A stretch of 64,000 nt of DNA, from the NCBI GenBank assembly GCA_945862435.1, contig CAMAXX010000009.1, forward strand, positions 1 to 64,000. The letters are read 5' to 3'. The notes under the pieces are model-generated. The model was not told the DNA's origin and did not search any database. It saw only the letters and a list, made by a program, of their open reading frames with translations. A program made the translations under genes and the position numbers. Numbering within the stretch: the stretch's first letter is position 1; each line of letters starts with the position of its first letter. This stretch comes from Pseudorhodobacter antarcticus (GTDB lineage Bacteria; Pseudomonadota; Alphaproteobacteria; Rhodobacterales; Rhodobacteraceae). Below are positions 8,557 through 18,335 of this stretch, piece by piece.

Positions 8557-8643
8557 GACCTCTCCTCGGCGATAAACATTCTGCAGATCACTAGCAATGA
8601 ATGGCCAAACTGGCAAGGTGATGATGGGCAAATGGCCGCTGGG

Positions 8644-9201
8644 CTATTTCGTACCGTCACCCAAAACGTCATCGATGCGCGTCACGACCTCGTCTGTCAC
8701 ATCCAGCCCCCGAAGCGAGACAATAACCGCCCTTTTGTCAATGATTGCCGCCGCGCCACGTTCCACCATGAAATCGCCCAAAACCTGCGCAGCAACGGTG
8801 AAAAACTCTTTACGCCCGTCCTGTTCTTTCAAACGCAGCGCCTCGACGGCGGCCGCGTTTTGCGCGCGCAGATCTTGCGCTTTTTTGTCAAAGGCAGCAG
8901 CAAGCGGGGCAAAATCTGCCGCAATCATTTCGCTGCGCTTTTGCGTCAGCGCGCGCTCTTCCGCCTCTAGTTCGGCATCAATGCGGCGACTATCGGTCTC
9001 AAGCATCTCCACCTCTTCGGCGATCTGCGCGCGTAGCGCCTTGCCGTAAAGGCTGAGCTGGTAAAGCGCATCTTGATCAAGCGTCAAAATGGGCGACATG
9101 GCCTGCGTAATAGGGCTGCTTTGCGCCAGAAGTTGCCCGGCTGACAGGCCAGCCGTTATAGCTGCTACAAAGCAACATACGCGTGCAAACCGTCCGACCA
9201 T
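8644..9201 (-). CDS. OmpH/Skp-family periplasmic chaperone
   Basis: A 185-residue secreted protein with a signal peptide (about residues 1-26, cut after LLAQ). The mature part has the long charged helical hairpin of Skp (EEVEMLETDSRRIDAELEAEERALTQKR, residues about 62-90, and the return arm RAQNAAAVEALRLKEQDGRKEFF), ending with the small body domain. Skp holds unfolded outer-membrane proteins for BamA. The ATG is one base after the bamA stop, which agrees with a shared role. Confidence 0.88.
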   Translation of the reverse strand: MVGRFARVCCFVAAITAGLSAGQLLAQSSPITQAMSPILTLDQDALYQLSLYGKALRAQIAEEVEMLETDSRRIDAELEAEERALTQKRSEMIAADFAPLAAAFDKKAQDLRAQNAAAVEALRLKEQDGRKEFFTVAAQVLGDFMVERGAAAIIDKRAVIVSLRGLDVTDEVVTRIDDVLGDGTK

Positions 9202-9202
9202 C

Positions 9203-11488
9203 CTAGAACTTGGTCGAAATCGTCAGCTCGAAATCTTGGCTGATGTCGAAGCTTTCCTTTTGCAGCGGACGCGAGAAATTCATGCGCAGCGGGCCAATCG
9301 GGGTTGTCCACAAAATTGCAAGACCAGCGGCCGAACGCAGCGCGCGGTCAACGCCCTGTGCCGAACCCACATCATCAAGGCCCCAGACCGATCCCATATC
9401 CACAAACGCACCGCCCGTAATACCATATTCTTCAGGCAGACCCAGCGGGAATTCTGCTTCAAAACGCAGGGACGCAAACATATTGCCGCCCAAAGCATCG
9501 CCAGCTTCACGCGGCCCAATGCCGTTGCGTTCAAACCCGCGCAAGCCTCCCGCATCAAAGAAACGATCCGTCACGCGGCTGGTATAGCCGTTCAGCGACG
9601 AGATGACCCCGCCTTCGGCCACGGCCCGCAGCGTCACTTCTTCGTTTAAAATCTGGGCTTCGGCCACAGCCAGTGCGGTGGTCGAGACATAGTTTACATC
9701 GCCCGCCAAACCCGCAAAATCTTGCCCAAAGCGCAGCAAAAACCCGCCGCTGGACTGATCTGTCGTGCGAGTATCAAAGTTCAGCGTATAGCCCAAGGCC
9801 GAGGTAATCTCGTTCCCGCGCGCAACTTCTGCGATAATCAACCCCGAGGTGGAGTTGGCGTTCACCACACCTTCGCGCGCGGCGCGGTACCGCAGTTCCA
9901 ACCGAGTCTGCTCGCCCATTGGGAATTCCAGTGCGGGCGAAAGGGTGGCAATTTCGGTATCATAATTCGAATCGGCCTGTGTCGTGGTTTTGTACTGTCC
10001 ATTCAGTTTGAACCGCAGATTACGGCCCAGCAGCGCAGGCTCGCTAAACCCAAGCGCATAATCTTGCGTGTCGCGCGTGCCAGTGACATTCAAATTCAAC
10101 GCCTGACCGCGGCCCAAGAAATTCGTTTCCGAATAGCCAAACAAAATCCCGCCACCGCTATTGGTGCCATAGGTCACTCCAAAGGACAGCGATCCAGTTG
10201 GCGTTTCTTCCAAATCAACATTGACCACAACTTGTTCAGTGCTGGATCCTTGGCTCGCATCCACATTCGCCGCGGCGAAAAAGCCCAAAGCGCGAATACG
10301 TTCAGCCGCTTGGCGAATTTCGCGTGGGTTAAACGCATCGCCTTCGGCCGATTTGAACTGGCGGCGCACCACTTGGTCAAGCGTCGTGGTATTGCCTTCA
10401 ATATCAATGCGTTCCACAAAAACACGCTCGCCGCGTTTCAGTACCAAATCCACATCAATGGTCTGGCTGTCGGCATTGCGGGTGATGCGCGGTTCAACTT
10501 GGACAAAGCTAAGGTCTTTGCTGATCGCCACATCTTCAAGACGGGCGATGCTGCTTTCAATCAACGAAGGCGAATAGGTTTCACCCGATTTCAGCCGCAA
10601 TGCGGCAGCAAAATCTGCAGAGTCCAAATCGGCAACTTCCGATACCACATTCACATCGCCAAACGTATATTTAGCCCCTTCGCGCAGGGTAAAGGAAATA
10701 AACGAAGCATCACGCTCGCGGCTTAGGTCTGCGCTGGCGTCGATCACTTCAATATCGGCGTAACCGCGCGACAGATAAAAATCGCGTACCATTTGCTTGT
10801 CTACTTCCAACCGGTCAGCGTCGAAAGTGTCACGGCGGATCAATTGGCGGAAAAATCCCGCCTGTTTCGTTTGCAGCACTTGGCGCAAGCGGCGGTCAGA
10901 AAAATCGCGGTTGCCGACAAAGGCGATGCTTTCATTTTCAACAACGCGACCTTCGGTGATTTCAAACACCAAATCCACACGCCCCGCCCCACGCGGAATG
11001 ATCTTTGGTTCAACCGAGGCTGCAAGCCGGCCACGCGCGCGGTAAAGTTCCGCAATTGTCGCGGCATCCTCTTCGGCAGTGGCCGCAGAAAACACACGGC
11101 GCGATTCCGACGAAATCACTGCAGCCAATTCTTCGTCTTTCAGGCGCTTATTGCCCTGAAAATCTAAGGTGCCAATAATGGGCAGTTCTTCAACCTTGAT
11201 CGTCAAGGTCGCCCCGCTTGGCACAAAATCCACAGAAGCAAACAGCCCAGAATCTGTGACGCGCTGCAAAGCATCATTCAACTGCGCCGCCGTCAGGGGG
11301 GCGCCCTGCTCAATGCGGGCAAATTTCAAGATAGATGAGGTATCGACGTTATCGTTGCCCTGCACTTCGACGCGACTAAAGGCGTAATCCTGCGCCATCG
11401 CAGGAGCCATTGGCCAAACGGCAAGGACAATAGCCGCTACAGCCACAACGCGCATCCCGTAAGATGCTTTCAAAAGTGCCTTTATCAT
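9203..11488 (-). CDS. bamA: Outer-membrane protein assembly factor BamA
   Basis: Central Omp85 component of the BAM complex inserting beta-barrel proteins into the outer membrane. The 761-residue protein has a signal sequence (about residues 1-32, ending AMAQ), five POTRA repeats to about residue 400 (starting FSRVEVQGNDNVD, then FQGNKRLKDEEL, FVGNRDFSDRRL and others), and a 16-strand barrel ending in Phe (TISTKF). The conserved L6 loop reads GGLRGFERNGIG near residue 648, with Leu-Arg-Gly-Phe for the usual Val/Ile-Arg-Gly-Phe. A 178-base gap upstream may hold its own promoter. Confidence 0.97.
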   Translation of the reverse strand: MIKALLKASYGMRVVAVAAIVLAVWPMAPAMAQDYAFSRVEVQGNDNVDTSSILKFARIEQGAPLTAAQLNDALQRVTDSGLFASVDFVPSGATLTIKVEELPIIGTLDFQGNKRLKDEELAAVISSESRRVFSAATAEEDAATIAELYRARGRLAASVEPKIIPRGAGRVDLVFEITEGRVVENESIAFVGNRDFSDRRLRQVLQTKQAGFFRQLIRRDTFDADRLEVDKQMVRDFYLSRGYADIEVIDASADLSRERDASFISFTLREGAKYTFGDVNVVSEVADLDSADFAAALRLKSGETYSPSLIESSIARLEDVAISKDLSFVQVEPRITRNADSQTIDVDLVLKRGERVFVERIDIEGNTTTLDQVVRRQFKSAEGDAFNPREIRQAAERIRALGFFAAANVDASQGSSTEQVVVNVDLEETPTGSLSFGVTYGTNSGGGILFGYSETNFLGRGQALNLNVTGTRDTQDYALGFSEPALLGRNLRFKLNGQYKTTTQADSNYDTEIATLSPALEFPMGEQTRLELRYRAAREGVVNANSTSGLIIAEVARGNEITSALGYTLNFDTRTTDQSSGGFLLRFGQDFAGLAGDVNYVSTTALAVAEAQILNEEVTLRAVAEGGVISSLNGYTSRVTDRFFDAGGLRGFERNGIGPREAGDALGGNMFASLRFEAEFPLGLPEEYGITGGAFVDMGSVWGLDDVGSAQGVDRALRSAAGLAILWTTPIGPLRMNFSRPLQKESFDISQDFELTISTKF

Positions 11489-11542
11489 AACGCCGCGTCC
11501 CCAACTTGTCTGTTCAAAACTGCCTGTGCAATTTGCTGTGGA

Positions 11543-11571
11543 TAACTAACCGTGCTGGCCCAAAATGTCAA
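11543..11571 (-). promoter_or_regulatory. Possible promoter for bamA
   Basis: In the 178-base gap between rseP and bamA the minus strand carries TTGACA (11571-11566), a 17-base spacer, and TAGTTA (11548-11543), about 55 bases before the bamA ATG. The -35 is perfect, the -10 poor. This would give bamA a start separate from the upstream uppS-cdsA-dxr-rseP genes. Unproven. Confidence 0.3.
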
Positions 11572-11666
11572 AGACCTAAGGCAATTATTAGTCAGAGTGG
11601 TGCAGATGTGCTGCGCAGGCAGCAAAAGCCCGACCTTCTAAAGTAATATAAATTTAAATCAATAGC

Positions 11667-12995
11667 TTAGCTGCAAGTCAGATCATTACCTAGCGCAAAA
11701 ATCGTCAGCGCCGTCACCAAAAACAGCCCAACCATCACCGCCATATTCACAAATCGTGGATTGGGTTTGCGCCGTGTGATTGCCTCAACCGCGAAAAACA
11801 CCAGATGCCCACCATCTAAAACAGGCACGGGCAGCAGATTCAGAATCCCCACCCCCAGCGATACCATGGCAAGCATGGTGACAAAGCTATCTACCCCAGA
11901 CCGCGCTGCTTGGCCCATCGTATCGGCCAGCCCAACAGGGCCAGACAGATTGCACGTGCTGATATCGCCACGGATCATATGCAAAAGCCCCGAAAACGTG
12001 CCTTCAAACACCGCGCCCATTTGCGAAAAAGACAGCATCATTGCCTCGCCCAGACCTGCGCTGCGACGCTGCAAATCGAAAATTGGGCCAGACGACAGAC
12101 CAATCATCCAGCGGGTTTCAAAACCGCCATCGGCAGTTGGCAAATCGCGGCGGTTTGGCGCCAGCAGCACATTCAGCGTGCTGCCATCGGGCCGCCAAAC
12201 CTGCACATCCAGCGGCGCGCCGGCGCTGGCCTCGATAAGCGCGGGAAGCTGAGAAAAGGCGTAAATCGGCTGTCCGCCCACCTGCGTGAAAACATCGCCT
12301 TCGCGCAGCCCAGCCTCAAAGGCCGCGCTTTGCAAATGCACCATTTCTGCGCGCGCTGGCAGCGGGTGGGGCGCGGTAACCTGCATTGTCTGCCCTGCCC
12401 GCAGCACTGTATATCCAACCTCTGCCTTGGGCGGCACGCCATCAGCCACCTGAAAAAACGCGGCCAGATCAGGGGTTGGCTGGCCCTCAATCGCAGTAAT
12501 CTCATCACCTTGCAGCAGTCCCTGCGCCGTTGGCATCGGATACAGCGCGCCAATTGTCGGACGATCAGCCACAAGTCCCGAAGACAGGATCAGGCCCACA
12601 AAAATGAAAAATGCTAAAACAAAATTGAACACGGGGCCAGCGGCCACAGTCAGCATCCGCGCCCAAATCGGCGCGCCTGCGAGCGTTTGGCGCGCTTCAG
12701 TAGCCGACATCTCCCCGCCCGCAGGCAGGGCCGATGCCGCATCTTGATCGCCCTTAAACCGCACAAAACCGCCCAGCGGAATGGCCGCAATCTGCCAGCG
12801 CGTCCCATGACGATCTGGGCGCGAGGAGGCAACAACAGGCCCAAACCCCAACGAGAACACCTCGGCCTTGATCCCCGACCAACGGCCCACGATATAATGG
12901 CCATATTCATGCACGGCGACAATCACCGCCAGCGCCAGCAAAAACGATACAATCGTGTAAATCAGCCCGCCAAAATCGCTTAGAATAGAAATCAT
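11667..12995 (-). CDS. rseP: RIP metalloprotease RseP (site-2 protease)
   Basis: Intramembrane zinc protease that cuts anti-sigma factors and signal-peptide remnants. The zinc motif HEYGH is at residues 29-33 in the first membrane segment; the second zinc ligand site PVPVLDGGH has its Asp at residue 394. Between them are membrane segment two and PDZ-like domains (for example LREGDVFTQVGGQPI around residue 240). Length 442 fits. It follows dxr after four bases. Confidence 0.95.
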   Translation of the reverse strand: MISILSDFGGLIYTIVSFLLALAVIVAVHEYGHYIVGRWSGIKAEVFSLGFGPVVASSRPDRHGTRWQIAAIPLGGFVRFKGDQDAASALPAGGEMSATEARQTLAGAPIWARMLTVAAGPVFNFVLAFFIFVGLILSSGLVADRPTIGALYPMPTAQGLLQGDEITAIEGQPTPDLAAFFQVADGVPPKAEVGYTVLRAGQTMQVTAPHPLPARAEMVHLQSAAFEAGLREGDVFTQVGGQPIYAFSQLPALIEASAGAPLDVQVWRPDGSTLNVLLAPNRRDLPTADGGFETRWMIGLSSGPIFDLQRRSAGLGEAMMLSFSQMGAVFEGTFSGLLHMIRGDISTCNLSGPVGLADTMGQAARSGVDSFVTMLAMVSLGVGILNLLPVPVLDGGHLVFFAVEAITRRKPNPRFVNMAVMVGLFLVTALTIFALGNDLTCS

Positions 12996-12999
12996 ATCG

Positions 13000-14184
13000 T
13001 TACCGCCTTTGCGCCATTTGCGCCGCCAATTCTGCGGTGCGCACCCGTGTTAGATGGTCTATCTGCAGCACTTGCTCAAGGGCTGATGGCACATCTGTGA
13101 TTGCAATTTCCGAAGTCAGGCGGGAAAGCGTGCTTTCCACCACCCCTGCCATATCCATAAAGCCAATTTGCCCCGCGATAAACGCATCCAGCGCGGTTTC
13201 TTTTGCGGCGGTAAAGATCGCGCCCGCAGCCCCGCCGGTGGCCATCACCTCGCGGCACAGGCGCAGCGCGGGAAAGCGTGCCAAATCGGGGGCAGAAAAT
13301 GTAAGGCCTCCCAGTGCCGCCAAATCCAGCCGCGCTACGGGCAGAGTTTTACGCGCAGGCCAGTTCAGCGCATAGCCAATGGCATGGCGCATATCAGGCG
13401 CGCCCAAATGCGCCATCACTGCGCCATCATTAAACCCAACCAGCGCATGAACAATAGATTGCGGGTGAATAACCACCTCGATCTGGTCAGGCGTCAGCGC
13501 GAAAAACTCATGCGCCTCAATCACTTCCATCGCTTTGTTAAACATAGAAGCGCTGTCGATGGTAATGCGTTGCCCCATGGCCCAATTGGGGTGTTTTGAT
13601 GCCTCGGCCACGGTTGCGGTTGCCAGTTTTTCCAGCGGCCAATCGCGCAGCGCGCCGCCCGATGCGGTGATTATCACCCGTTCCAGCGCGCTGCGATCTT
13701 CGCCATGTAGGGCCTGAAAAATAGCCGAATGTTCGCTATCTACGGGCAGAATGGTGGCCCCTGCCGCCCCCGCCCGCGCCAGCAGCAGCTTGCCCGCCGA
13801 CACAAGGCTTTCCTTATTAGCCAGTGCCAAAATGGCCCCACTGCCTAATGCAGCAAAGCTGGGCGCAAGGCCCGCATTGCCAACAATCGCGCTCATCACC
13901 CAGTCGGCAGGGCGGCGGGCGGCGTCGGTAATGGCGGCTTGGCCTGCGGCCGCCTCAACCCCGCTGCCTGCCAGCGCTTCACGCAAATCGCCAAGGCAGT
14001 CTTCATGCGCGGTCACCGCCACCTTCGCGCGCAATTGCCGCGCCATTTGCGCCAGCAGCGCCACATTGCGCCCCCCCGTCAGGGCGACAGTTTCAAACGC
14101 CTCGGCCCCGCCCGCGCGCGCGATAAGATCATAGGAAGATTGTCCAATCGACCCCGTTGCGCCAAAAATCGAAATCCGCCGCAT
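13000..14184 (-). CDS. dxr: 1-deoxy-D-xylulose-5-phosphate reductoisomerase
   Basis: Second enzyme of the MEP isoprenoid pathway, making MEP from DXP with NADPH. The 394-residue protein starts with the Rossmann motif ISIFGATGSIGQSS (residues 4-17), followed by LANKESLVSAG, the metal-binding VDSEHSAIFQ (about residues 148-157), the ASGGALRDWP loop and MGQRITIDSASMFNKA. Directly abuts cdsA. Product feeds UppS, encoded two genes upstream. Confidence 0.96.
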   Translation of the reverse strand: MRRISIFGATGSIGQSSYDLIARAGGAEAFETVALTGGRNVALLAQMARQLRAKVAVTAHEDCLGDLREALAGSGVEAAAGQAAITDAARRPADWVMSAIVGNAGLAPSFAALGSGAILALANKESLVSAGKLLLARAGAAGATILPVDSEHSAIFQALHGEDRSALERVIITASGGALRDWPLEKLATATVAEASKHPNWAMGQRITIDSASMFNKAMEVIEAHEFFALTPDQIEVVIHPQSIVHALVGFNDGAVMAHLGAPDMRHAIGYALNWPARKTLPVARLDLAALGGLTFSAPDLARFPALRLCREVMATGGAAGAIFTAAKETALDAFIAGQIGFMDMAGVVESTLSRLTSEIAITDVPSALEQVLQIDHLTRVRTAELAAQMAQRR

Positions 14185-15021
14185 TCAGCCCCCTACGGAT
14201 AGGCGAATTAGGCTGGGGGCCAGAAATTGCAGCGCCATCACAGCCAGCATCGCCCCCACAAGCGCATCAAATCGGTCCATCACCCCGCCATGACCTGGGA
14301 TCAAGCGCGAGCTGTCCTTAACCCCCGCGCGCCGTTTCAGCCAGCTTTCGGTGACATCACCCATCTGACCCGCAAACGCGATCACCGGCGAGATGAGAAC
14401 CAACCCGATCCCGCCATAGCCCGCATAGACAAACGCCGCCCCCAAAAGGCCCGCACCAATCCAGCCCGCAATGGTGCCTGACCATGTTTTCTTGGGGCTA
14501 ACGGCAGGCCAAAACTTGGGCCCGCCCACTGTGCGCCCCACAAAATACCCCGCCACGTCTGACACCACAACCACACCTAACACCCAAAGGATCGCAACCG
14601 CGCCTTCGGTTTGGCGCAGATCGAACAGACCATGCCCAACCGTCATAATGGCCAGCGCGATCAGCGCGCAGGTCTTGGCCATAGGCCAGCGCAGCGCACC
14701 AGAAATCGGGGCCAAAAACACCAAAGGCACCAGCGGCAGCAACACCCATCCTGTCCAACCTGGCCAGCCTTCATCGGCAAACAACAGCGCCGCGGCCAAA
14801 AGGCCGATGGCAAAGGCAAGTTTGGGTGCTTCGGGGCGCGACAGCCGCGCAAGTTCCCAAATCATCGCACCCACAAGCGCCATAATGAACACCAAAAATG
14901 GCCAGCCGCCCAACCAAACCTCAACCGCGCCAATGACCAGCAGCACCGCAGCCGACAGCATACGCGGGCGCAAATCGGCCCAGCAGTTTGCTGCAGAGAT
15001 GTGCGTTGGCTCGGCAGTCAC
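14185..15021 (-). CDS. cdsA: Phosphatidate cytidylyltransferase
   Basis: Makes CDP-diacylglycerol from phosphatidate and CTP in the inner membrane. About seven to eight hydrophobic segments and the C-terminal CDP-alcohol signature (LKRRAGVKDSSRLIPGHGG then DRFD, near residues 230-255) identify it. I choose a GTG start at 15021 that overlaps the uppS stop in a GTGA, giving 278 residues; the open frame extends 29 codons further into uppS but with no family resemblance. Alternative start at Met 20 codons on (RMLSAAVLL) is possible. Confidence 0.93.
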   Translation of the reverse strand: MTAEPTHISAANCWADLRPRMLSAAVLLVIGAVEVWLGGWPFLVFIMALVGAMIWELARLSRPEAPKLAFAIGLLAAALLFADEGWPGWTGWVLLPLVPLVFLAPISGALRWPMAKTCALIALAIMTVGHGLFDLRQTEGAVAILWVLGVVVVSDVAGYFVGRTVGGPKFWPAVSPKKTWSGTIAGWIGAGLLGAAFVYAGYGGIGLVLISPVIAFAGQMGDVTESWLKRRAGVKDSSRLIPGHGGVMDRFDALVGAMLAVMALQFLAPSLIRLSVGG

Positions 15022-15764
15022 TTTGCCACCACCCCGCCAAAGCGCCGCTCGCGCATGTCGAATTTCTTCAAGATCGCCGCCAATTCCTGTCGTGTGAAAT
15101 CGGGCCACAGTGTTGGGGTGAATTCATATTCGGCATAGGCCGCTTGCCATGGCAGAAAATTCGATGTCCGCGTCTCGCCGCTGGTGCGGATCACCAAATC
15201 GGGGTCGGGCAGATCTGCCGTATCCAGATGCGCTCCAATAACGGCATCGGTAATTTCGGCGGGCGCAATGCCAGTCGCCGCAATCGCGCGCATGGCGCGG
15301 GTGATCTCGTCGCGCCCGCCATAGTTGATCGCCACTGTCAGATGCAGCGCGATGCAATGAGCGGTGCGCGCCTCGATCCCCGCCATCAGTTTTTGCAGCT
15401 TTGGCTCTAGGCGGTTGCGATCTCCAATAAAACGCAATCGCACCCCTGCCGTTGCCAGCTTTTCTGCCTCAGACTTGATATAACGGGCAAAAATCGACAT
15501 CAGCCCCAACACTTCGGCAGCGCCCCGTTTCCAATTTTCCGTAGAAAAAGCGTAAACAGTCAGATGCGTGATCCCCAAATCAGGGCAAGCGGTCACAATC
15601 TCGCGCACACGCTCGGCCCCTTTGCGGTGCCCGACAAGGCGCGGCAAACCGCGCAGCACAGCCCATCGCCCGTTGCCGTCCATAATCATCGCCACGTGCA
15701 ACTGCCTGGCGGTCGCAAAAGTCTGCGGCGCGGCGCTATTGGCAGGGTCAATGGACTGGGGCAA
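15018..15764 (-). CDS. uppS: Isoprenyl transferase (undecaprenyl diphosphate synthase)
   Basis: Cis-prenyltransferase extending farnesyl-PP to the C55 carrier lipid used in cell-wall and O-antigen synthesis. The catalytic Asp is in MIMDGNGRWA (Asp29), followed by GHRKGAERV, TVYAFSTENWKR and the C-terminal DLVIRTSGETRTSNFLPWQ substrate-binding motif. Length 248 fits. The start appears to be TTG at 15764 with no clear ribosome binding site; the next upstream gene frr ends 49 bases before. Overlaps cdsA by four bases. Confidence 0.94.
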   Translation of the reverse strand: MPQSIDPANSAAPQTFATARQLHVAMIMDGNGRWAVLRGLPRLVGHRKGAERVREIVTACPDLGITHLTVYAFSTENWKRGAAEVLGLMSIFARYIKSEAEKLATAGVRLRFIGDRNRLEPKLQKLMAGIEARTAHCIALHLTVAINYGGRDEITRAMRAIAATGIAPAEITDAVIGAHLDTADLPDPDLVIRTSGETRTSNFLPWQAAYAEYEFTPTLWPDFTRQELAAILKKFDMRERRFGGVVAK

Positions 15765-15812
15765 AACGCGCTCGCACTTTGGGGCTATATCTCTGGGACC
15801 AAAACTCTGGGG

Positions 15813-16379
15813 CTAAACCTGCATGATCTCGGCTTGTTTAGTGTCAAGCGCGCGGTCGACACCTGCAATCGCCTTATCGGTCAACTCTTGCACTTCGTCT
15901 GACCACATCTTTTGGTCATCTTCGCCCATACCCGCCGATTTGGCCTTTTTGATCTGATCCATCCCATCGCGACGCACGTTGCGAATGGCGACCTTGGCAT
16001 TTTCGGCATAGCCTGCTGCAACCTTGGTCAACTGCTTGCGGCGTTCTTCGTTCAACTCGGGTATCGGCAGGCGTATCAATGGCCCATCAGAGACGGGGTT
16101 AATGCCAATCCCACTTTCGCGGATGGCTTTTTCTACCTTGGCAATCATGGCCTTATCCCAGACGTTAATCACCACCATGCGCGGTTCTGGCACGTTTACT
16201 GTGCCAAGTTGGTTGATCGGGGTCATTTGGCCGTAAGCATCCACCGAAATCGCATCCACAATCGAGGCCGAAGCTCGCCCTGTGCGCAGGCTTGCAAATT
16301 CTGTTTTCAACGCATTCATCGCGCCGTCCATGCGGCGCTGAATGGCATCCAGATCAATTTCTAGGTCTTCGGCAGACAT
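15813..16379 (-). CDS. frr: Ribosome recycling factor
   Basis: With EF-G it splits post-termination ribosomes. The 188-residue length is usual; it has the central signature ([13 protein letters not shown] and [22 protein letters not shown]) and the C-terminal helices with [17 protein letters not shown]. Start ATG 16379 follows GAGGGCGAT; an in-frame ATG 13 codons upstream gives a non-conserved extension. Located between pyrH and uppS as is normal. Confidence 0.97.
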   Translation of the reverse strand: MSAEDLEIDLDAIQRRMDGAMNALKTEFASLRTGRASASIVDAISVDAYGQMTPINQLGTVNVPEPRMVVINVWDKAMIAKVEKAIRESGIGINPVSDGPLIRLPIPELNEERRKQLTKVAAGYAENAKVAIRNVRRDGMDQIKKAKSAGMGEDDQKMWSDEVQELTDKAIAGVDRALDTKQAEIMQV

Positions 16380-16456
16380 ATCGCCCTCTTGTATAATCAC
16401 CCGTGCCGCACGCGGCATTTTACCTGCTATATCAGCAGATCATCACGTCGGAATAG

Positions 16457-17191
16457 TTAAATTTTGTCCACAACGCGCGTATAGGTGCCGCGACCCGCCA
16501 AAATTCCCTTAAACCCGCCCGGCTCGTCCAACGAAAACACGATGATCGGCAGGTCATTGTCGCGCGCGAGTGCAATGGCGGACGCGTCCATGACACCCAA
16601 ATGCTTCTGCAACACCTCGTCATAGGTCACAACGTCATACCGCTTGGCATCACTGTATTTTTTCGGGTCTTTGTCGTAAACCCCGTCCACCTTAGTGCCC
16701 TTGAAAATCGCCTCGCAGGCCATTTCATTGGCGCGCAGCGTGGCAGCGGTATCCGTCGTGAAATAGGGGTTGCCCGTGCCAGCGGCAAAAATCACCACGC
16801 GCTTTTTTTCCAAATGGCGCACCGCGCGGCGGCGGATATAGGGCTCGCAAACCTGATCCATCGGAATGGCCGAAATCACACGGGTGAACACGCCCACTTG
16901 TTCCAGCGCCGATTGCATCGCCAGTGCGTTCATCACTGTGGCCAGCATCCCCATGTAATCGGCGGTTGTCCGCTCCATCCCCTGCGCGCTGCCCGCCAGC
17001 CCACGAAAGATGTTGCCCCCCCCTATTACCATGCACACCTCAACCCCCATATCGCGCACCGATTTCACTTCGGCTGCAATGCGCTGCACAGTGGGCGGGT
17101 GCAGGCCAAATCCCTGATCGCCCATCAGCGCCTCGCCAGAAATTTTCAGCATCACGCGAGAATAAACGGGATGAGAGGTATCGCTGGGCAT
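16457..17191 (-). CDS. pyrH: UMP kinase
   Basis: Phosphorylates UMP to UDP; hexameric amino-acid-kinase fold. The 244-residue protein shows [13 protein letters not shown] (about residues 12-24), the [11 protein letters not shown] loop, [16 protein letters not shown] (about 136-151) and [17 protein letters not shown] at 17191 has AGGA upstream. It is the first gene of the minus-strand cluster and is divergent from miaA; rpsB and tsf, which often precede pyrH, are not adjacent here. Confidence 0.96.
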   Translation of the reverse strand: MPSDTSHPVYSRVMLKISGEALMGDQGFGLHPPTVQRIAAEVKSVRDMGVEVCMVIGGGNIFRGLAGSAQGMERTTADYMGMLATVMNALAMQSALEQVGVFTRVISAIPMDQVCEPYIRRRAVRHLEKKRVVIFAAGTGNPYFTTDTAATLRANEMACEAIFKGTKVDGVYDKDPKKYSDAKRYDVVTYDEVLQKHLGVMDASAIALARDNDLPIIVFSLDEPGGFKGILAGRGTYTRVVDKI

Positions 17192-17301
17192 GGGAAATCC
17201 TGTTTACTGGGGCGCAAGAATGGCTGCGCGGGGAATCGTTGTTGACTGCCGCGTAAAATGTCGCAAAACGGCGGCATGTTCAACGGGCAAGCGGGGCAAG
17301 C

Positions 17302-18180
17302 GTGAATATTAGCGGCATATCGCGAACAGCCACCGTGCTGATTGCGGGCCCCACAGCCAGCGGCAAGTCGGCGCTGGCGATGAAAATTGCCGCCCGCGAT
17401 GGGCGCACAATCGTCAATGCCGACGCATTACAAGTTTACACCCAATGGCGCATCCTGTCTGCCCGCCCCAGCGCCGATGATGTGTCCGCCCTGCCCCATG
17501 CTCTTTTTGGCCATATCGGGCGCGATACGCCCTATTCCACAGGCCACTGGCTGCGCGAGGTTGCCCCCTTTTTGAGCCGCCCTATCGTTATTGTGGGCGG
17601 GACCGGGCTAAACTTTACGGCGCTGACAAAGGGGCTTGCCGATATTCCGCCGACCCCGCCCGATGTGCGCGCGCGCGCCAACCAGATGCTTGCAGCCCAA
17701 GGCCAACAAGCAATGCTGGCAGAATTGGACACTGACACCCGCCGCAAGATCGACACCCAAAACCCCGCCCGTATTCAGCGCGCGTGGGAGGTGCTGATTT
17801 CCACAGGGCGCGGCCTTGCCGATTGGCAGGCGAGCACGGGCCCCGCGCTACTCCCCCTGCAAAACGCCCACGCACTGGTCTTGCAGATGGACACAGCACG
17901 CCTTGATGCCCGCATATCGCAGCGGTTTGACGCCATGATGGAACACGGCGCGCTGATTGAGGCGCGCGCCGCCCTGCCGCATTGGCCAGAAGACGGCCCA
18001 AATCAGCCACCACCGTGGACGCGGGCCATCGGCGCAGCCGAACTCGTCGCCCATCTGCGCGGGCAACTCACGCTGCAAGATGCTATCGCCGCAGGCACAC
18101 TTGCCTCGCGCCAGTATGCCAAAAGACAGCGCACTTGGTTTCGCAATCGGATGAAAAATTGGGCCTCGATCACCTTATGA
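17302..18180 (+). CDS. miaA: tRNA dimethylallyltransferase
   Basis: Transfers a dimethylallyl group to A37 of tRNAs that read U-starting codons. The P-loop AGPTASGKSAL lies at about residues 15-25, then NADALQVYTQW, the DTPYSTGHW segment and VVGGTGLNFTALTKG. The C-terminal RQYAKRQRTWFRNRM motif is diagnostic. 292 residues, GTG start at 17302 after a weak GGGGC site. Divergent from pyrH across a 110-base gap. The tRNA-Leu(CAA) at 44.2 kb, which reads UUG, is a predicted substrate. Confidence 0.95.
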   Translation: MNISGISRTATVLIAGPTASGKSALAMKIAARDGRTIVNADALQVYTQWRILSARPSADDVSALPHALFGHIGRDTPYSTGHWLREVAPFLSRPIVIVGGTGLNFTALTKGLADIPPTPPDVRARANQMLAAQGQQAMLAELDTDTRRKIDTQNPARIQRAWEVLISTGRGLADWQASTGPALLPLQNAHALVLQMDTARLDARISQRFDAMMEHGALIEARAALPHWPEDGPNQPPPWTRAIGAAELVAHLRGQLTLQDAIAAGTLASRQYAKRQRTWFRNRMKNWASITL

Positions 18181-18335
18181 TTGCAGCGCAAAACCCGCCA
18201 CTCTATCGCCAAGACACATTTTTCGCCCGATCCAATTAACTGGCGGAAAATGTCATAAACAAGCGTTGATTTTGCCCGCCGATGCGGCTAAAATGTTCGA
18301 TATTGTCAAACATATAAATCGGCAAAGTCACCCAG

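Noticed and set aside
11537..11545. Exact DnaA box (TGTGGATAA on the plus strand) upstream of bamA
   Set aside because: One isolated nine-mer, within chance expectation; no origin-like features around it.
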